Source of the DNA: a virus
Length of the DNA: 64,000 bases
Direction: 5' to 3' (one strand)
IMG/VR virus record: IMGVR_UViG_3300047166_000016
Location: 1-64,000 of that record
Shown: one piece after another, positions 1-6,943 of the stretch
Numbering within the stretch: the first letter of the stretch is position 1
How the letters are laid out: every line of letters begins with the position of its first letter
Program-made: the position numbers and the translations under genes
Notes under the pieces: generated by a model
Told to the model about the DNA's origin: nothing
Seen by the model: only the letters and a program-made list of their open reading frames with translations
Databases searched by the model: none

Positions 1-11
1 ATACGAAAGAC

Positions 12-59
12 TTACAACCTCATGGGCAACTCACGGTAGCGGCGGTATCGTGCATCCAT
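12..59 (-). CDS. possible 15-residue micro-ORF
   Basis: A 15-codon frame, MDARYRRYRELPMRL, starts inside a TGATG junction with the stop of the LamG-like gene upstream. Many genes in this operon are coupled in the same way, and that is the only support. It is basic and has no recognisable domain. It could be the leader of a gene beyond the window edge or chance. Confidence 0.25.
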   Translation of the reverse strand: MDARYRRYRELPMRL

Positions 60-817
60 CACAACCCATCCGCCGGAAAACTCAGTATCCGCGTCGGATC
101 GTTCCCGAGGATGTTGCATTCGCCCGGAGATAGGGCGCGGTTCCACATCGCGCCGATGGACATCCCGCCGTTGGCGAAACTCGTGATATTGCCGGGGTAA
201 ATTCCAATCCCTATCGTCGCTGTCGCACCGTAAGTGATCGCCCCCGACGCTGCCGCCCCGGACTGCGCCAAAATGCCGTTTTTATAGATATAGGCGTTGT
301 TTCCTGGGCTAACTGTCCCGATAATGCAATAGGGCGCGGATGCCGCAGCATTGAAAAACGGCGTTGCGTTTATGTTCTGCGCAGTGCCGTTGTTCCAATA
401 TAAATATAAATTGTTGGTGGCTCGGTGAACCAAGCTCCAACAATAAGTAGGATTGCCAGATACGTTGTTAAAGTAACACGCTATGAAAGCGGGGTAATAC
501 GTCGCATTGACACCCGCGCCATATATTTGCCCCATCCACATGATGGAAACCGCCGTCGTGGGACGCTGCGATGCCGCCGCGGTCAGCGTCCATCCGTTAC
601 TCGCGGTGTCCTTGGCTTGCATCCCGGTCGCTGCCGCCACAATCGACGGGGTGCCGGTCGGAGCAAGCACGGTGCCCGTGACAAGATCGCGGATACCGTT
701 TTCTCCGGTCGCCACCCAGCACCCCTGCAAGCCCCCCGTCATCGGCTCGTTGGTATTGATCGACGGCTTACCGCCAGGAAGCCATAACCCGCGAGGCCGG
801 CGCAGAATTTTAGCCAT
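59..817 (-). CDS. LamG/concanavalin-like tail fibre or appendage protein
   Basis: 252-residue protein. It resembles the jelly-roll (LamG, concanavalin A-like) proteins found at the end of phage tail modules: a short basic start, a long beta-rich body, and a late segment reading SIGAMWNRALSPGECN just before the C-terminus, a signature often seen in these lectin folds. The likely role is binding a host surface sugar as part of the fibre or baseplate periphery. It is the last large gene of the late operon and follows its neighbour with TGATG-type spacing. Family assignment rests on pattern recognition, and no ligand can be inferred. Confidence 0.65.
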   Translation of the reverse strand: MAKILRRPRGLWLPGGKPSINTNEPMTGGLQGCWVATGENGIRDLVTGTVLAPTGTPSIVAAATGMQAKDTASNGWTLTAAASQRPTTAVSIMWMGQIYGAGVNATYYPAFIACYFNNVSGNPTYCWSLVHRATNNLYLYWNNGTAQNINATPFFNAAASAPYCIIGTVSPGNNAYIYKNGILAQSGAAASGAITYGATATIGIGIYPGNITSFANGGMSIGAMWNRALSPGECNILGNDPTRILSFPADGL

Positions 818-1548
818 CAGGTCGCCGGAGTGATCGGAATGGCGATGAGAGCGCAGTTGGCCGGCAATGCGACCGTCCCTTGGTTTTGGACAATCGTCTT
901 GAACGGAACGGAAGGCAAGCGAACGCCCGGCGCGAACCGGAGGTTGCCCGTGGCATAGGCCGCGTTATCGAACGGCACGATGAAATCCGGTGCCCGGCTT
1001 ACCGCCGCGACCACGGTGCTCGCCGTGGCGATTGCACTCTCGAACGTCGTGCCGCCATCGTAGCTTTCGAGAAACCACCCATTGAGGCTTTGCCCCAACG
1101 CGGGCGTGACCGCGCCCCCGGCCAGGAACGCCAGATCGGCGTAGAGGGCTTGATTGGTATCGACCGAGGGCCGGATCGTGCCCGTTCCGTTCCAATAACT
1201 GCTGGTAAGAGCACCCCCGGCCGCAATGGTCGTGCTCCACTCGCCGCCGATCAGCACGGGCAAATTCTGCACGGTGATCGTTTGCGCCGAACTGGTCGTG
1301 GTCGCGGTGATGACTGCAAAGGCTGTCGCGGAGGCCGTGGTCGCCGAAACGAAGTCCGGCGTCGGAACACCCGTGCCCGTAACCAACTGCCCTTTCACGA
1401 CGGAAATCGCCGTCCCGAGACCGGTGATCGTCGTATTGCTCGCCAGCGTGCCGGTTTGCGTGGATAAGGTGTTGCCCGCGACATTGCCGTTGTTGATGCT
1501 GTCCCAGACCTGGCCGAAGCCGGGACCGCCAAGTGGAGAGACTGCCAT
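817..1548 (-). CDS. hypothetical virion appendage protein
   Basis: 243-residue protein. The start was set at the ATG that shares its A with the TAA of the upstream gene (TAATG); an in-frame start 66 bases earlier would overlap that gene. The N-terminal third is a Thr/Ala/Ser-rich beta repeat-like stretch. The C-terminal two thirds (tryptophans in EWSTT and NGWFLESYDGG, then APDFIVPF) looks like a compact beta-sandwich. There is no signal peptide. Position between fibre-like genes suggests a virion or fibre-associated role; the family was not recognised. Confidence 0.6.
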   Translation of the reverse strand: MAVSPLGGPGFGQVWDSINNGNVAGNTLSTQTGTLASNTTITGLGTAISVVKGQLVTGTGVPTPDFVSATTASATAFAVITATTTSSAQTITVQNLPVLIGGEWSTTIAAGGALTSSYWNGTGTIRPSVDTNQALYADLAFLAGGAVTPALGQSLNGWFLESYDGGTTFESAIATASTVVAAVSRAPDFIVPFDNAAYATGNLRFAPGVRLPSVPFKTIVQNQGTVALPANCALIAIPITPAT

Positions 1549-1967
1549 TAGCTTAGCCCCGCTGCTGCGATGTCGTTTGCGTTTATCGGCCCAAGGAAGC
1601 CGTTGGCCTGCCACCAGGGCTGCGGCGTGGCGGTGGCCAGCGCGGCCAGCGCGGCAATGGTCGGACCCGTCGGCGGAAAGATAGAGGGAAAAAAACCTCC
1701 CGCCGCGAGATTGCTGGCTGAGCCGGATGTTATTGTCGGCATCTGACAGATCGCCAGGATGATATTCTGGTTCTGCGCGGTTAATGCGGCGAACTCGGTG
1801 TAATTTATGCAGGCGAAGATCGACTGCCCGGTTTGGGTAAACAGCGTCGGAATGCTGCCGGTGACAGTCACGCCGGCCAGCACGTTAAGCCGGAACGCGA
1901 TGCTGGTCGCGGGATTGCCGGACGTGATCGTGGCCCATTCGGTGACAAGAGGTGCGTAATTTGTCAT
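1548..1967 (-). CDS. hypothetical tail-region protein
   Basis: 139 residues without a signal peptide. The mid-region has hydrophobic helices, and a distinctive C-terminal block contains QPWWQANGFLGPINANDI. The gene is separated by only a few bases from its upstream neighbour and joined by TAATG to the next gene. No family was recognised; the setting implies a minor structural or assembly protein of the fibre cluster. Confidence 0.55.
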   Translation of the reverse strand: MTNYAPLVTEWATITSGNPATSIAFRLNVLAGVTVTGSIPTLFTQTGQSIFACINYTEFAALTAQNQNIILAICQMPTITSGSASNLAAGGFFPSIFPPTGPTIAALAALATATPQPWWQANGFLGPINANDIAAAGLS

Positions 1968-1971
1968 GGCG

Positions 1972-3006
1972 TTATTTCCAATGCACGTTGACGAGGTATG
2001 TCGATGCGGCGGGAGCGGTCGCGTCGTTATCCGCGATCCCCGCCGTGATGCAGTATGTTATGCCAGTGCCGTAAGCATCGCCTATCGCGTTGTCGTATGT
2101 ATCCTTGTGGCCCGGACTACCGGCCCCGGCGATCACGTATCGCGCCACGGGCGTTCCCGATCCGCACGTTGCCGACGTGGCGTTATAGATTTTAAGGAAC
2201 ACCGGAACCTGACTGATCGAGGTCACATCGATAGGCCCGACCTGGCCCGCCGATGCTTTGACGACGACGGCCGTTGTGTTGGCCGGCACGATGGCGCTGG
2301 CGATGGACCATCCGCCCGAGGTCGCGGCCTGCGGGTTGGTAAGGAGCGGCGTTCCCGGCGCCGATCCCGCGATTGTCGTTGTGTCCTGCGCCACCGTGAC
2401 ACGCTGCGAGCCGGTGCCTGTCGCGCCCGCGCCGGTCGATGTCGTTACGCCGTTAACCTGCTTGATGTTATTTTGCATCACCCCGCCGCTAACCGCCCCG
2501 GCGATGGTCCCGGTGTTCGTCGCGGTGGTGCCTGTATTGGTTGCCGTGGTTCCGGTGTTCGTCGCGGTGGTGCCTGTATTCGTGGCAATCGTCGCGAGGT
2601 TGCCGCCCGTTTCCTGGGAGGCGTTCGTGGGGAGCGGCACCGTCGTCCCGGCCAGTGTTGCCGGGAGTGCCACGCCTCCCGTAACGCCCTGGACGGCCTG
2701 AGCGGACAATGCCGACGTCCCCGCCGTCGTGACCTCTTGGTTCGCCGCCGTGGCGGCCCCGGTTGGCAGCGGCAGCGACGGAGGCGGCTGGATCGCGATC
2801 TGACCGCTGCTATTGATGTTCTGACATTGCGATACCGTGGTGCGGTCGCACATGATTTGATGCAGCACCACATTCGAACCATCGGGCGAATTTGTGATGG
2901 TTTGCGTGCCGGCGCTACCGCCTTCGGTAATCGTGGTCGTGCCGTCCGCGGCCCACGCCCCGGCCGGTGCCGCGAACAAAACCGCCGCGAGGAGGAGTTT
3001 TTTCAT
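1972..3006 (-). CDS. secreted-type fibre protein with Asn-Thr-Gly repeats
   Basis: 344 residues from the ATG in the TAATG junction with the upstream gene; the longer upstream reading would overlap that gene completely. The protein opens with a textbook Sec signal peptide (MKKLLLAAVLFAAPAGAWA). Small-residue-rich beta sequence follows, then a run of heptapeptides NTGTTAT about residues 145-175, and a C-terminal beta domain with two cysteines (TCGSGT, YCITAG). The LPTGAATAANQ type segment is common in phage tail proteins. A role as a fibre or secreted adhesin is inferred; the signal peptide is unusual for a virion protein. Confidence 0.6.
   Translation of the reverse strand: MKKLLLAAVLFAAPAGAWAADGTTTITEGGSAGTQTITNSPDGSNVVLHQIMCDRTTVSQCQNINSSGQIAIQPPPSLPLPTGAATAANQEVTTAGTSALSAQAVQGVTGGVALPATLAGTTVPLPTNASQETGGNLATIATNTGTTATNTGTTATNTGTTATNTGTIAGAVSGGVMQNNIKQVNGVTTSTGAGATGTGSQRVTVAQDTTTIAGSAPGTPLLTNPQAATSGGWSIASAIVPANTTAVVVKASAGQVGPIDVTSISQVPVFLKIYNATSATCGSGTPVARYVIAGAGSPGHKDTYDNAIGDAYGTGITYCITAGIADNDATAPAASTYLVNVHWK
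2506..2590. repeat. two 42-base tandem units inside a fibre gene
   Basis: Two nearly identical 42-base units (starting near 2506 and 2548) encode successive NTGTTAT heptapeptides. Each unit is two 21-base subunits, so gain or loss of units would keep the reading frame and only change fibre length. Confidence 0.75.
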
Positions 3007-3227
3007 TACATTACCGCCGGGATATATTGCGAGTTGCACGCCACGGAAAAGTCCAGTTGGTTCGAGCACGTCGGCGGCGGGGGAGGCCCGGACCCGCCAG
3101 AGCCGGTAAACACCTGGTTGCAGAACGCGAAAAAGTTCTGGCCGCGATAGCAGTAGGATTGCGCCTCGACCTTTAGGCCAAGCGCCATCAGCGCCACGAT
3201 GGCGACAATCGCGATCTTCAATACCAT
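3006..3227 (-). CDS. small exported cysteine-containing protein
   Basis: 73 residues. A hydrophobic N-terminus (VLKIAIVAIVALMALGLKVEA followed by QS) looks like a cleavable signal peptide. The short mature part has four cysteines (SYCYRG, FCNQ, TCSNQ, VACNS) and a Gly/Pro-rich linker, suggesting two disulphides after export. It is coupled by TAATG to the next gene and overlaps the preceding gene by ten bases. No family was recognised. Confidence 0.55.
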   Translation of the reverse strand: MVLKIAIVAIVALMALGLKVEAQSYCYRGQNFFAFCNQVFTGSGGSGPPPPPTCSNQLDFSVACNSQYIPAVM

Positions 3228-3595
3228 GAGAACTGCAACTTAACCGTGCTGGAGCACGCGACAACTGTCGGGTTCGCGGAACCGACCGATCCGAGATTGA
3301 GCACGTATCCGCCGAACCCTGTCGGGAGCGTCAATCCGTTCGTGTTCGCCACGCCATTTTCGGGGCATGTGCATGTCGCGCCGGCCGTTACCGGATTGGG
3401 GCATATCGCGGCATCGACCGATCCAAGGTTGACGATGACAAGCGTATTCAGTTTCGACGGCAGCGCATTTCCCGCCGCGTTGACCGTCATGGTGTTGATG
3501 AGCGCGCTGGTCGTGGTGGCCGTCACGGTTCCGTTGCCTCCGGCCCAAGCCGAGGCCGAAACGCACAGAAACAGGCAGAACGTCAGATAGCGCAT
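3218..3595 (-). CDS. small exported beta protein of the fibre cluster
   Basis: 125 residues. The start is the ATG inside a TAATG junction at 3595, five codons after another in-frame start that would overlap the upstream gene. The Sec signal peptide is clear (MRYLTFCLFLCVSASAWA). The mature part is beta-rich with four cysteines (ICPNP, CTCPENG, VACSS). Role unknown; it belongs to the run of signal-peptide genes. Confidence 0.55.
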   Translation of the reverse strand: MRYLTFCLFLCVSASAWAGGNGTVTATTTSALINTMTVNAAGNALPSKLNTLVIVNLGSVDAAICPNPVTAGATCTCPENGVANTNGLTLPTGFGGYVLNLGSVGSANPTVVACSSTVKLQFSWY

Positions 3596-3857
3596 TATCG
3601 CACCCGCCATTGGTTCGGAGACAAAACATATTGCAATTTAACCGGCGAGTTCGCCACGAGGCCGCCCATGTAACCGGCCGGTGTGTTGATCGTTACCCCC
3701 GAATCTGTCGGCGTCATCGTCAGGCTCGTGATGTTCTGAGACAACACAATCTCCAATGGCCACAGCGTGAACGTGGCGAGCTGCGCGTCGGGGTTTGCGC
3801 CACGGCCGATGCGGCTGTCGCCAGCCAAAGGATCGCTGCCTTAAACTTCATCGTCAT
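3595..3857 (-). pseudogene. frameshifted paralogue of the neighbouring exported protein
   Basis: A signal peptide (MTMKFKAAILWLATAASAVA) starts at 3857, but the frame then runs into unrelated sequence. The adjacent minus-1 frame carries the expected mature part, which matches the C-terminus of the 3982-4551 protein (LQYVLSPNQWRVR here, WQYVLTTGPNG...NQWRPR there). The two frames join at a run of four C (plus-strand GGGG at 3790-3793); one extra base would restore a protein of about 87 residues. It is either a broken gene, a sequencing indel, or a frameshift. The shorter frame from 3828 alone would lack a signal peptide. Confidence 0.55.
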
Positions 3858-3975
3858 GGTCCCACCGTGATAACATGGTTGCGCCAGAACCGACGCCTGC
3901 TCTTGCTTATGTCCGACGATCTGCACGAACGCGCCATTGTTGATGACGTGCGTGCGGTTGCTCTCGCTGTCCACT
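3858..3975 (-). pseudogene. remnant duplicate of the pectate-lyase-like gene
   Basis: The translated gap reads THVINNGAFVQIVGHKQEQ, clearly related to THVINNGSFVQIVSQKNEQ inside the 4554-6743 protein, with similarity also at DNA level to about 4915-5035. There is no start of its own. It is a leftover of a partial duplication that also produced the frameshifted gene next to it. Confidence 0.6.
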
Positions 3976-3981
3976 CCCCGA

Positions 3982-4551
3982 TTACCTCGGACGCCACTGA
4001 TTGACGGAGCTACCGGAGCCATTTGGTCCCGTGGTCAAAACATACTGCCACTTCATCGGCGTAAACGGAGCGAGAGAGGCCGGTGGATTGACCACAGTTG
4101 TCCCACTCCCGACCGGTGTCAGCGCGAAAGAATTTATCTGCACGTCGGACACGACCTCGATTTCCCATCGGTCGAGAATGGCCGGTAATACGACGGTATA
4201 AGAGAGTATCGTGGAGGTTGCGTGCAGATCGATATATTTCGATCCGGTCGGGACCGTGTAGCTGCCCCCGCTCGTCATGGTGACGTAGTTATAGGGCATG
4301 AATGCCCGCCAGATGTCGGAGCAGTTGACGCGCTCCCCATACGACCCTGGGGTCAGGTTGTTGGCGTCGATCAGGAATGCCTCGTCCTGCCCGAGCGGGC
4401 TGTTGGCGAAATTGCAGTTCATAAAATTGGTGCCGCTGAGTTCGGGCGGTAGCGTGTTCAGCCGTTGCGGTGTCACCGTTTGCGCGCGACTGGCGAGCGG
4501 GGTCAGCAAGGCGATCCCAAGGGCCAGAGCCAGAGAAGCACAGAGTTTCAT
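3982..4551 (-). CDS. exported fibre-cluster protein
   Basis: 189 residues from ATG at 4551, two bases after the stop of the upstream gene; the much longer frame reading back to 5037 is the shadow of that gene. It has a Sec signal peptide (MKLCASLALALGIALLTPLA, then SRAQ). The mature part is beta-rich with a C-terminal block (DRWEIEVVSD...NQWRPR) shared with the frameshifted neighbour at 3595-3857. It is probably a small exported partner or head-binding domain for the adjacent large fibre. No named family was recognised. Confidence 0.6.
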   Translation of the reverse strand: MKLCASLALALGIALLTPLASRAQTVTPQRLNTLPPELSGTNFMNCNFANSPLGQDEAFLIDANNLTPGSYGERVNCSDIWRAFMPYNYVTMTSGGSYTVPTGSKYIDLHATSTILSYTVVLPAILDRWEIEVVSDVQINSFALTPVGSGTTVVNPPASLAPFTPMKWQYVLTTGPNGSGSSVNQWRPR

Positions 4552-4553
4552 CT

Positions 4554-6743
4554 TTATGGTCCTACCGCTATGACTGAGTTTAGGTCTCCGGCTGCCACCC
4601 CATAGCCTCCACCCAGGTCGATGTATGTCAGCGACGATGGCAAGGCGACGGTCGCTATCGCACCGTAGATGGTCGGACCCCCAGGCAACAGTGTCGCGGA
4701 TGGGTTGCTGCCGAAAGGCACAAGCACCGCGCCCGTGAACGTATTCGATGCCGCCGTAGCCGGGATCGGCGTGCCTCCACGGTTCGCCGGATAATTCGAA
4801 GCGAAAACATAATCGAAATAGACTGTCCCGTAGGACAACCCGAACATCGGCAACGAGCCGACCCATTGTTGGTTTTGGATTGTGAACCCGCCGAAATTTA
4901 TCGTCGTGCCGCCCTTGTTGGTCTGGGCGATCTCCGCGCCCTGTTCGTTCTTCTGGCTGACGATCTGAACGAAGGAGCCGTTGTTGATAACGTGCGTGTT
5001 GTTGTTGTATCCTTGGCTCTCGGAGTCGAAGCCCCACATATAGACGGTCTGTCCGTTGGCGATGACCACGCCATTGCAGATATCGATTGCATAGACGGGC
5101 GGACTACCGGCCGTCCCGGTCGCGACGATATCGGTGCCCCAGGTATCGATGCTCATGTCGCGAAGCAGCAGCGAGTTACCGTTGGTGCAGAAGTACGGGA
5201 TACCAGTCTTGGTCGCACCAAGGCCAGGAACCTGGAAGTCCTCGACTACCAGCAGCGAAGTTCGATTGGCGATGCTGAAGAAGCACGACGGGGACGTGAA
5301 CGAGACGTCCGGTAGGACGTTGGCCCCGAACCCGATGATGCGATTGACACACGCTGGAATGGTGAGCGTTGTCGGGACATCGTAGGAGACGTCGTTACCG
5401 GCGTTGGTCCAGTAGACCGTGGTTCCTGTCCCTGGCGATCCGACGCACGTATTGAGCGTCGTCTGCATTTGCGCCCCGGTGTAGGTGGCCCCGGTCGTCA
5501 CCCATTGGCCTATCGGATCGTCGGGCGGAACTGTCTCGCGGACGTTCTGGATCGGGACGGGGGTGCAGGACTGGTTGACCGTCGTGGTGCCGGTCGGCGA
5601 TGTCTGAACAATCGTGCACCCAATCTGACTGGCCCCCAACGAGACAGATCCGAAAACACCGTTCGTTGTCGTCTCAACGGATTGGGTCGATGCCGGGAAA
5701 TTCGCGCCGATTGTTCCATGATTTAAGTGGACGTTCCCGCCGTAGCAGCCTCCATGCCCGGAGTTTAAGGCCGCGCAAGTAGCCATAGGCTGGTTGTAAA
5801 TCGAATTGATGAAGATGGCCGGACTATTCGTTGGATCTGGCGAAACAATGCTAAAATTGTTGATAACGACAGAGGCGGACTCGTTTATGCAAACGGTCGG
5901 CACGGAGTTGACAGAGTATAAGCCGTCCACCACGAATGGGTATCCAGCGGGAGGCCCCTGGGGCAGCAGCCCGCATCCAGTTTGGCCGACAAGTGTCAAA
6001 TCTCGAAAAGTCGTTGTATATTGATTGAACGTCATGCAGACGCCAGTGCCGAACCCGACGATCCGCACGTTGTCGTAGGTAGTCGGCCCCTGATAGGATG
6101 GGGTCAAATCGAGACCGCATCCGGTGCCGCAGTTTCCTGGGCATATGAGATCGATGTTGCTCCCTCCGCCGTAGTTATTTGTTAGCATCTGCGCGGCTGT
6201 CGCGCCTGGGTTATTATAGCCCGTGTTAATCGTTAAATCGCGAATGGCCGTGGTAAACGCCTGAGCGTCGCCGCCGCATTTTACTTCTGTTAGTATGCAC
6301 GAAGAGAAAACCGGACGCGGAGCATAGTAGGCATTCTGGAACAGCGGATTGCTGTCGGTTAGCTTTATTTGAGTGACTCCGCGCCCCATTCCCCGGACCA
6401 CGAACCGTTTCGATAAGTTCTCGTTTCCGCCGGGGGTGATCGTGTTGGAAACCAGGCAGACGCCCACGGGAAGAAACACTTCTGCCCAGGCAGATCGGGG
6501 GCTGTTAGCCGCCGCGGCCAGGACATTGTTTAGTGCTGCCGTATCGTCGGTCGCGCCGTCGCACTTCGCACCGTAAGCGGGGTCGGTGGCACAGAAAGCC
6601 GCCGCGCCGATTTGCGGGCACGTCGGATAAACAAGCGGCGTCGGCGTAAATACGGTCTGCGCGTGCGCTCTGGGCGACAGGCATGCCAGAACGACAATCG
6701 TTGACAAGGCAAAGAGAAGCGGAAACAGGAAGCGATTTTTCAC
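4554..6743 (-). CDS. pectate-lyase-like (right-handed beta-helix) tail protein with signal peptide
   Basis: 729 residues. The start is GTG at 6743, which overlaps the TGA of the upstream gene (GTGA); it places a strong signal peptide (VKNRFLFPLLFALSTIVVLA, cleavage near AHAQ) at the N-terminus. Residues about 30-110 carry a pattern typical of pectate-lyase-3 tailspikes: GAKCDGATDDTAALNN, then FLPVGVCLVSNT. Beta-helix-like rungs follow. Such proteins usually bind or cleave host polysaccharide. A duplicated fragment of it lies at 3858-3975. Catalytic residues cannot be assigned. Confidence 0.75.
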   Translation of the reverse strand: MKNRFLFPLLFALSTIVVLACLSPRAHAQTVFTPTPLVYPTCPQIGAAAFCATDPAYGAKCDGATDDTAALNNVLAAAANSPRSAWAEVFLPVGVCLVSNTITPGGNENLSKRFVVRGMGRGVTQIKLTDSNPLFQNAYYAPRPVFSSCILTEVKCGGDAQAFTTAIRDLTINTGYNNPGATAAQMLTNNYGGGSNIDLICPGNCGTGCGLDLTPSYQGPTTYDNVRIVGFGTGVCMTFNQYTTTFRDLTLVGQTGCGLLPQGPPAGYPFVVDGLYSVNSVPTVCINESASVVINNFSIVSPDPTNSPAIFINSIYNQPMATCAALNSGHGGCYGGNVHLNHGTIGANFPASTQSVETTTNGVFGSVSLGASQIGCTIVQTSPTGTTTVNQSCTPVPIQNVRETVPPDDPIGQWVTTGATYTGAQMQTTLNTCVGSPGTGTTVYWTNAGNDVSYDVPTTLTIPACVNRIIGFGANVLPDVSFTSPSCFFSIANRTSLLVVEDFQVPGLGATKTGIPYFCTNGNSLLLRDMSIDTWGTDIVATGTAGSPPVYAIDICNGVVIANGQTVYMWGFDSESQGYNNNTHVINNGSFVQIVSQKNEQGAEIAQTNKGGTTINFGGFTIQNQQWVGSLPMFGLSYGTVYFDYVFASNYPANRGGTPIPATAASNTFTGAVLVPFGSNPSATLLPGGPTIYGAIATVALPSSLTYIDLGGGYGVAAGDLNSVIAVGP

Positions 6744-6943
6744 TGAAAATCTTCCGTCATGCTGGCCCAAGGTGTGGGAGACGTGTTCTTCCATGAGCCG
6801 ACCAACTTCAGTTTGGGGTATTTTCGGTGGAGCGGTTCTTCGAGATAAACCGGCGCATTCGCATCCCCCGCGTTCCACACTGGATCTATAACAGGTCGAG
6901 CATCTGCGCTCAGCCAAAACAGGGTCAGCAAAAGGAGGCTCAC
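6740..6943 (-). CDS. small exported protein
   Basis: 67 residues with an N-terminal hydrophobic stretch (MSLLLLTLFWLSADA) compatible with a short signal peptide. The mature part, about 50 residues, contains PVWNAGDANAPVYLEEP and LVGSWKNTSPTPWAS. It is coupled on both sides: ATGA with the polyglycine fibre gene and GTGA with the pectate-lyase-like gene. Function unknown. Confidence 0.5.
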   Translation of the reverse strand: MSLLLLTLFWLSADARPVIDPVWNAGDANAPVYLEEPLHRKYPKLKLVGSWKNTSPTPWASMTEDFQ

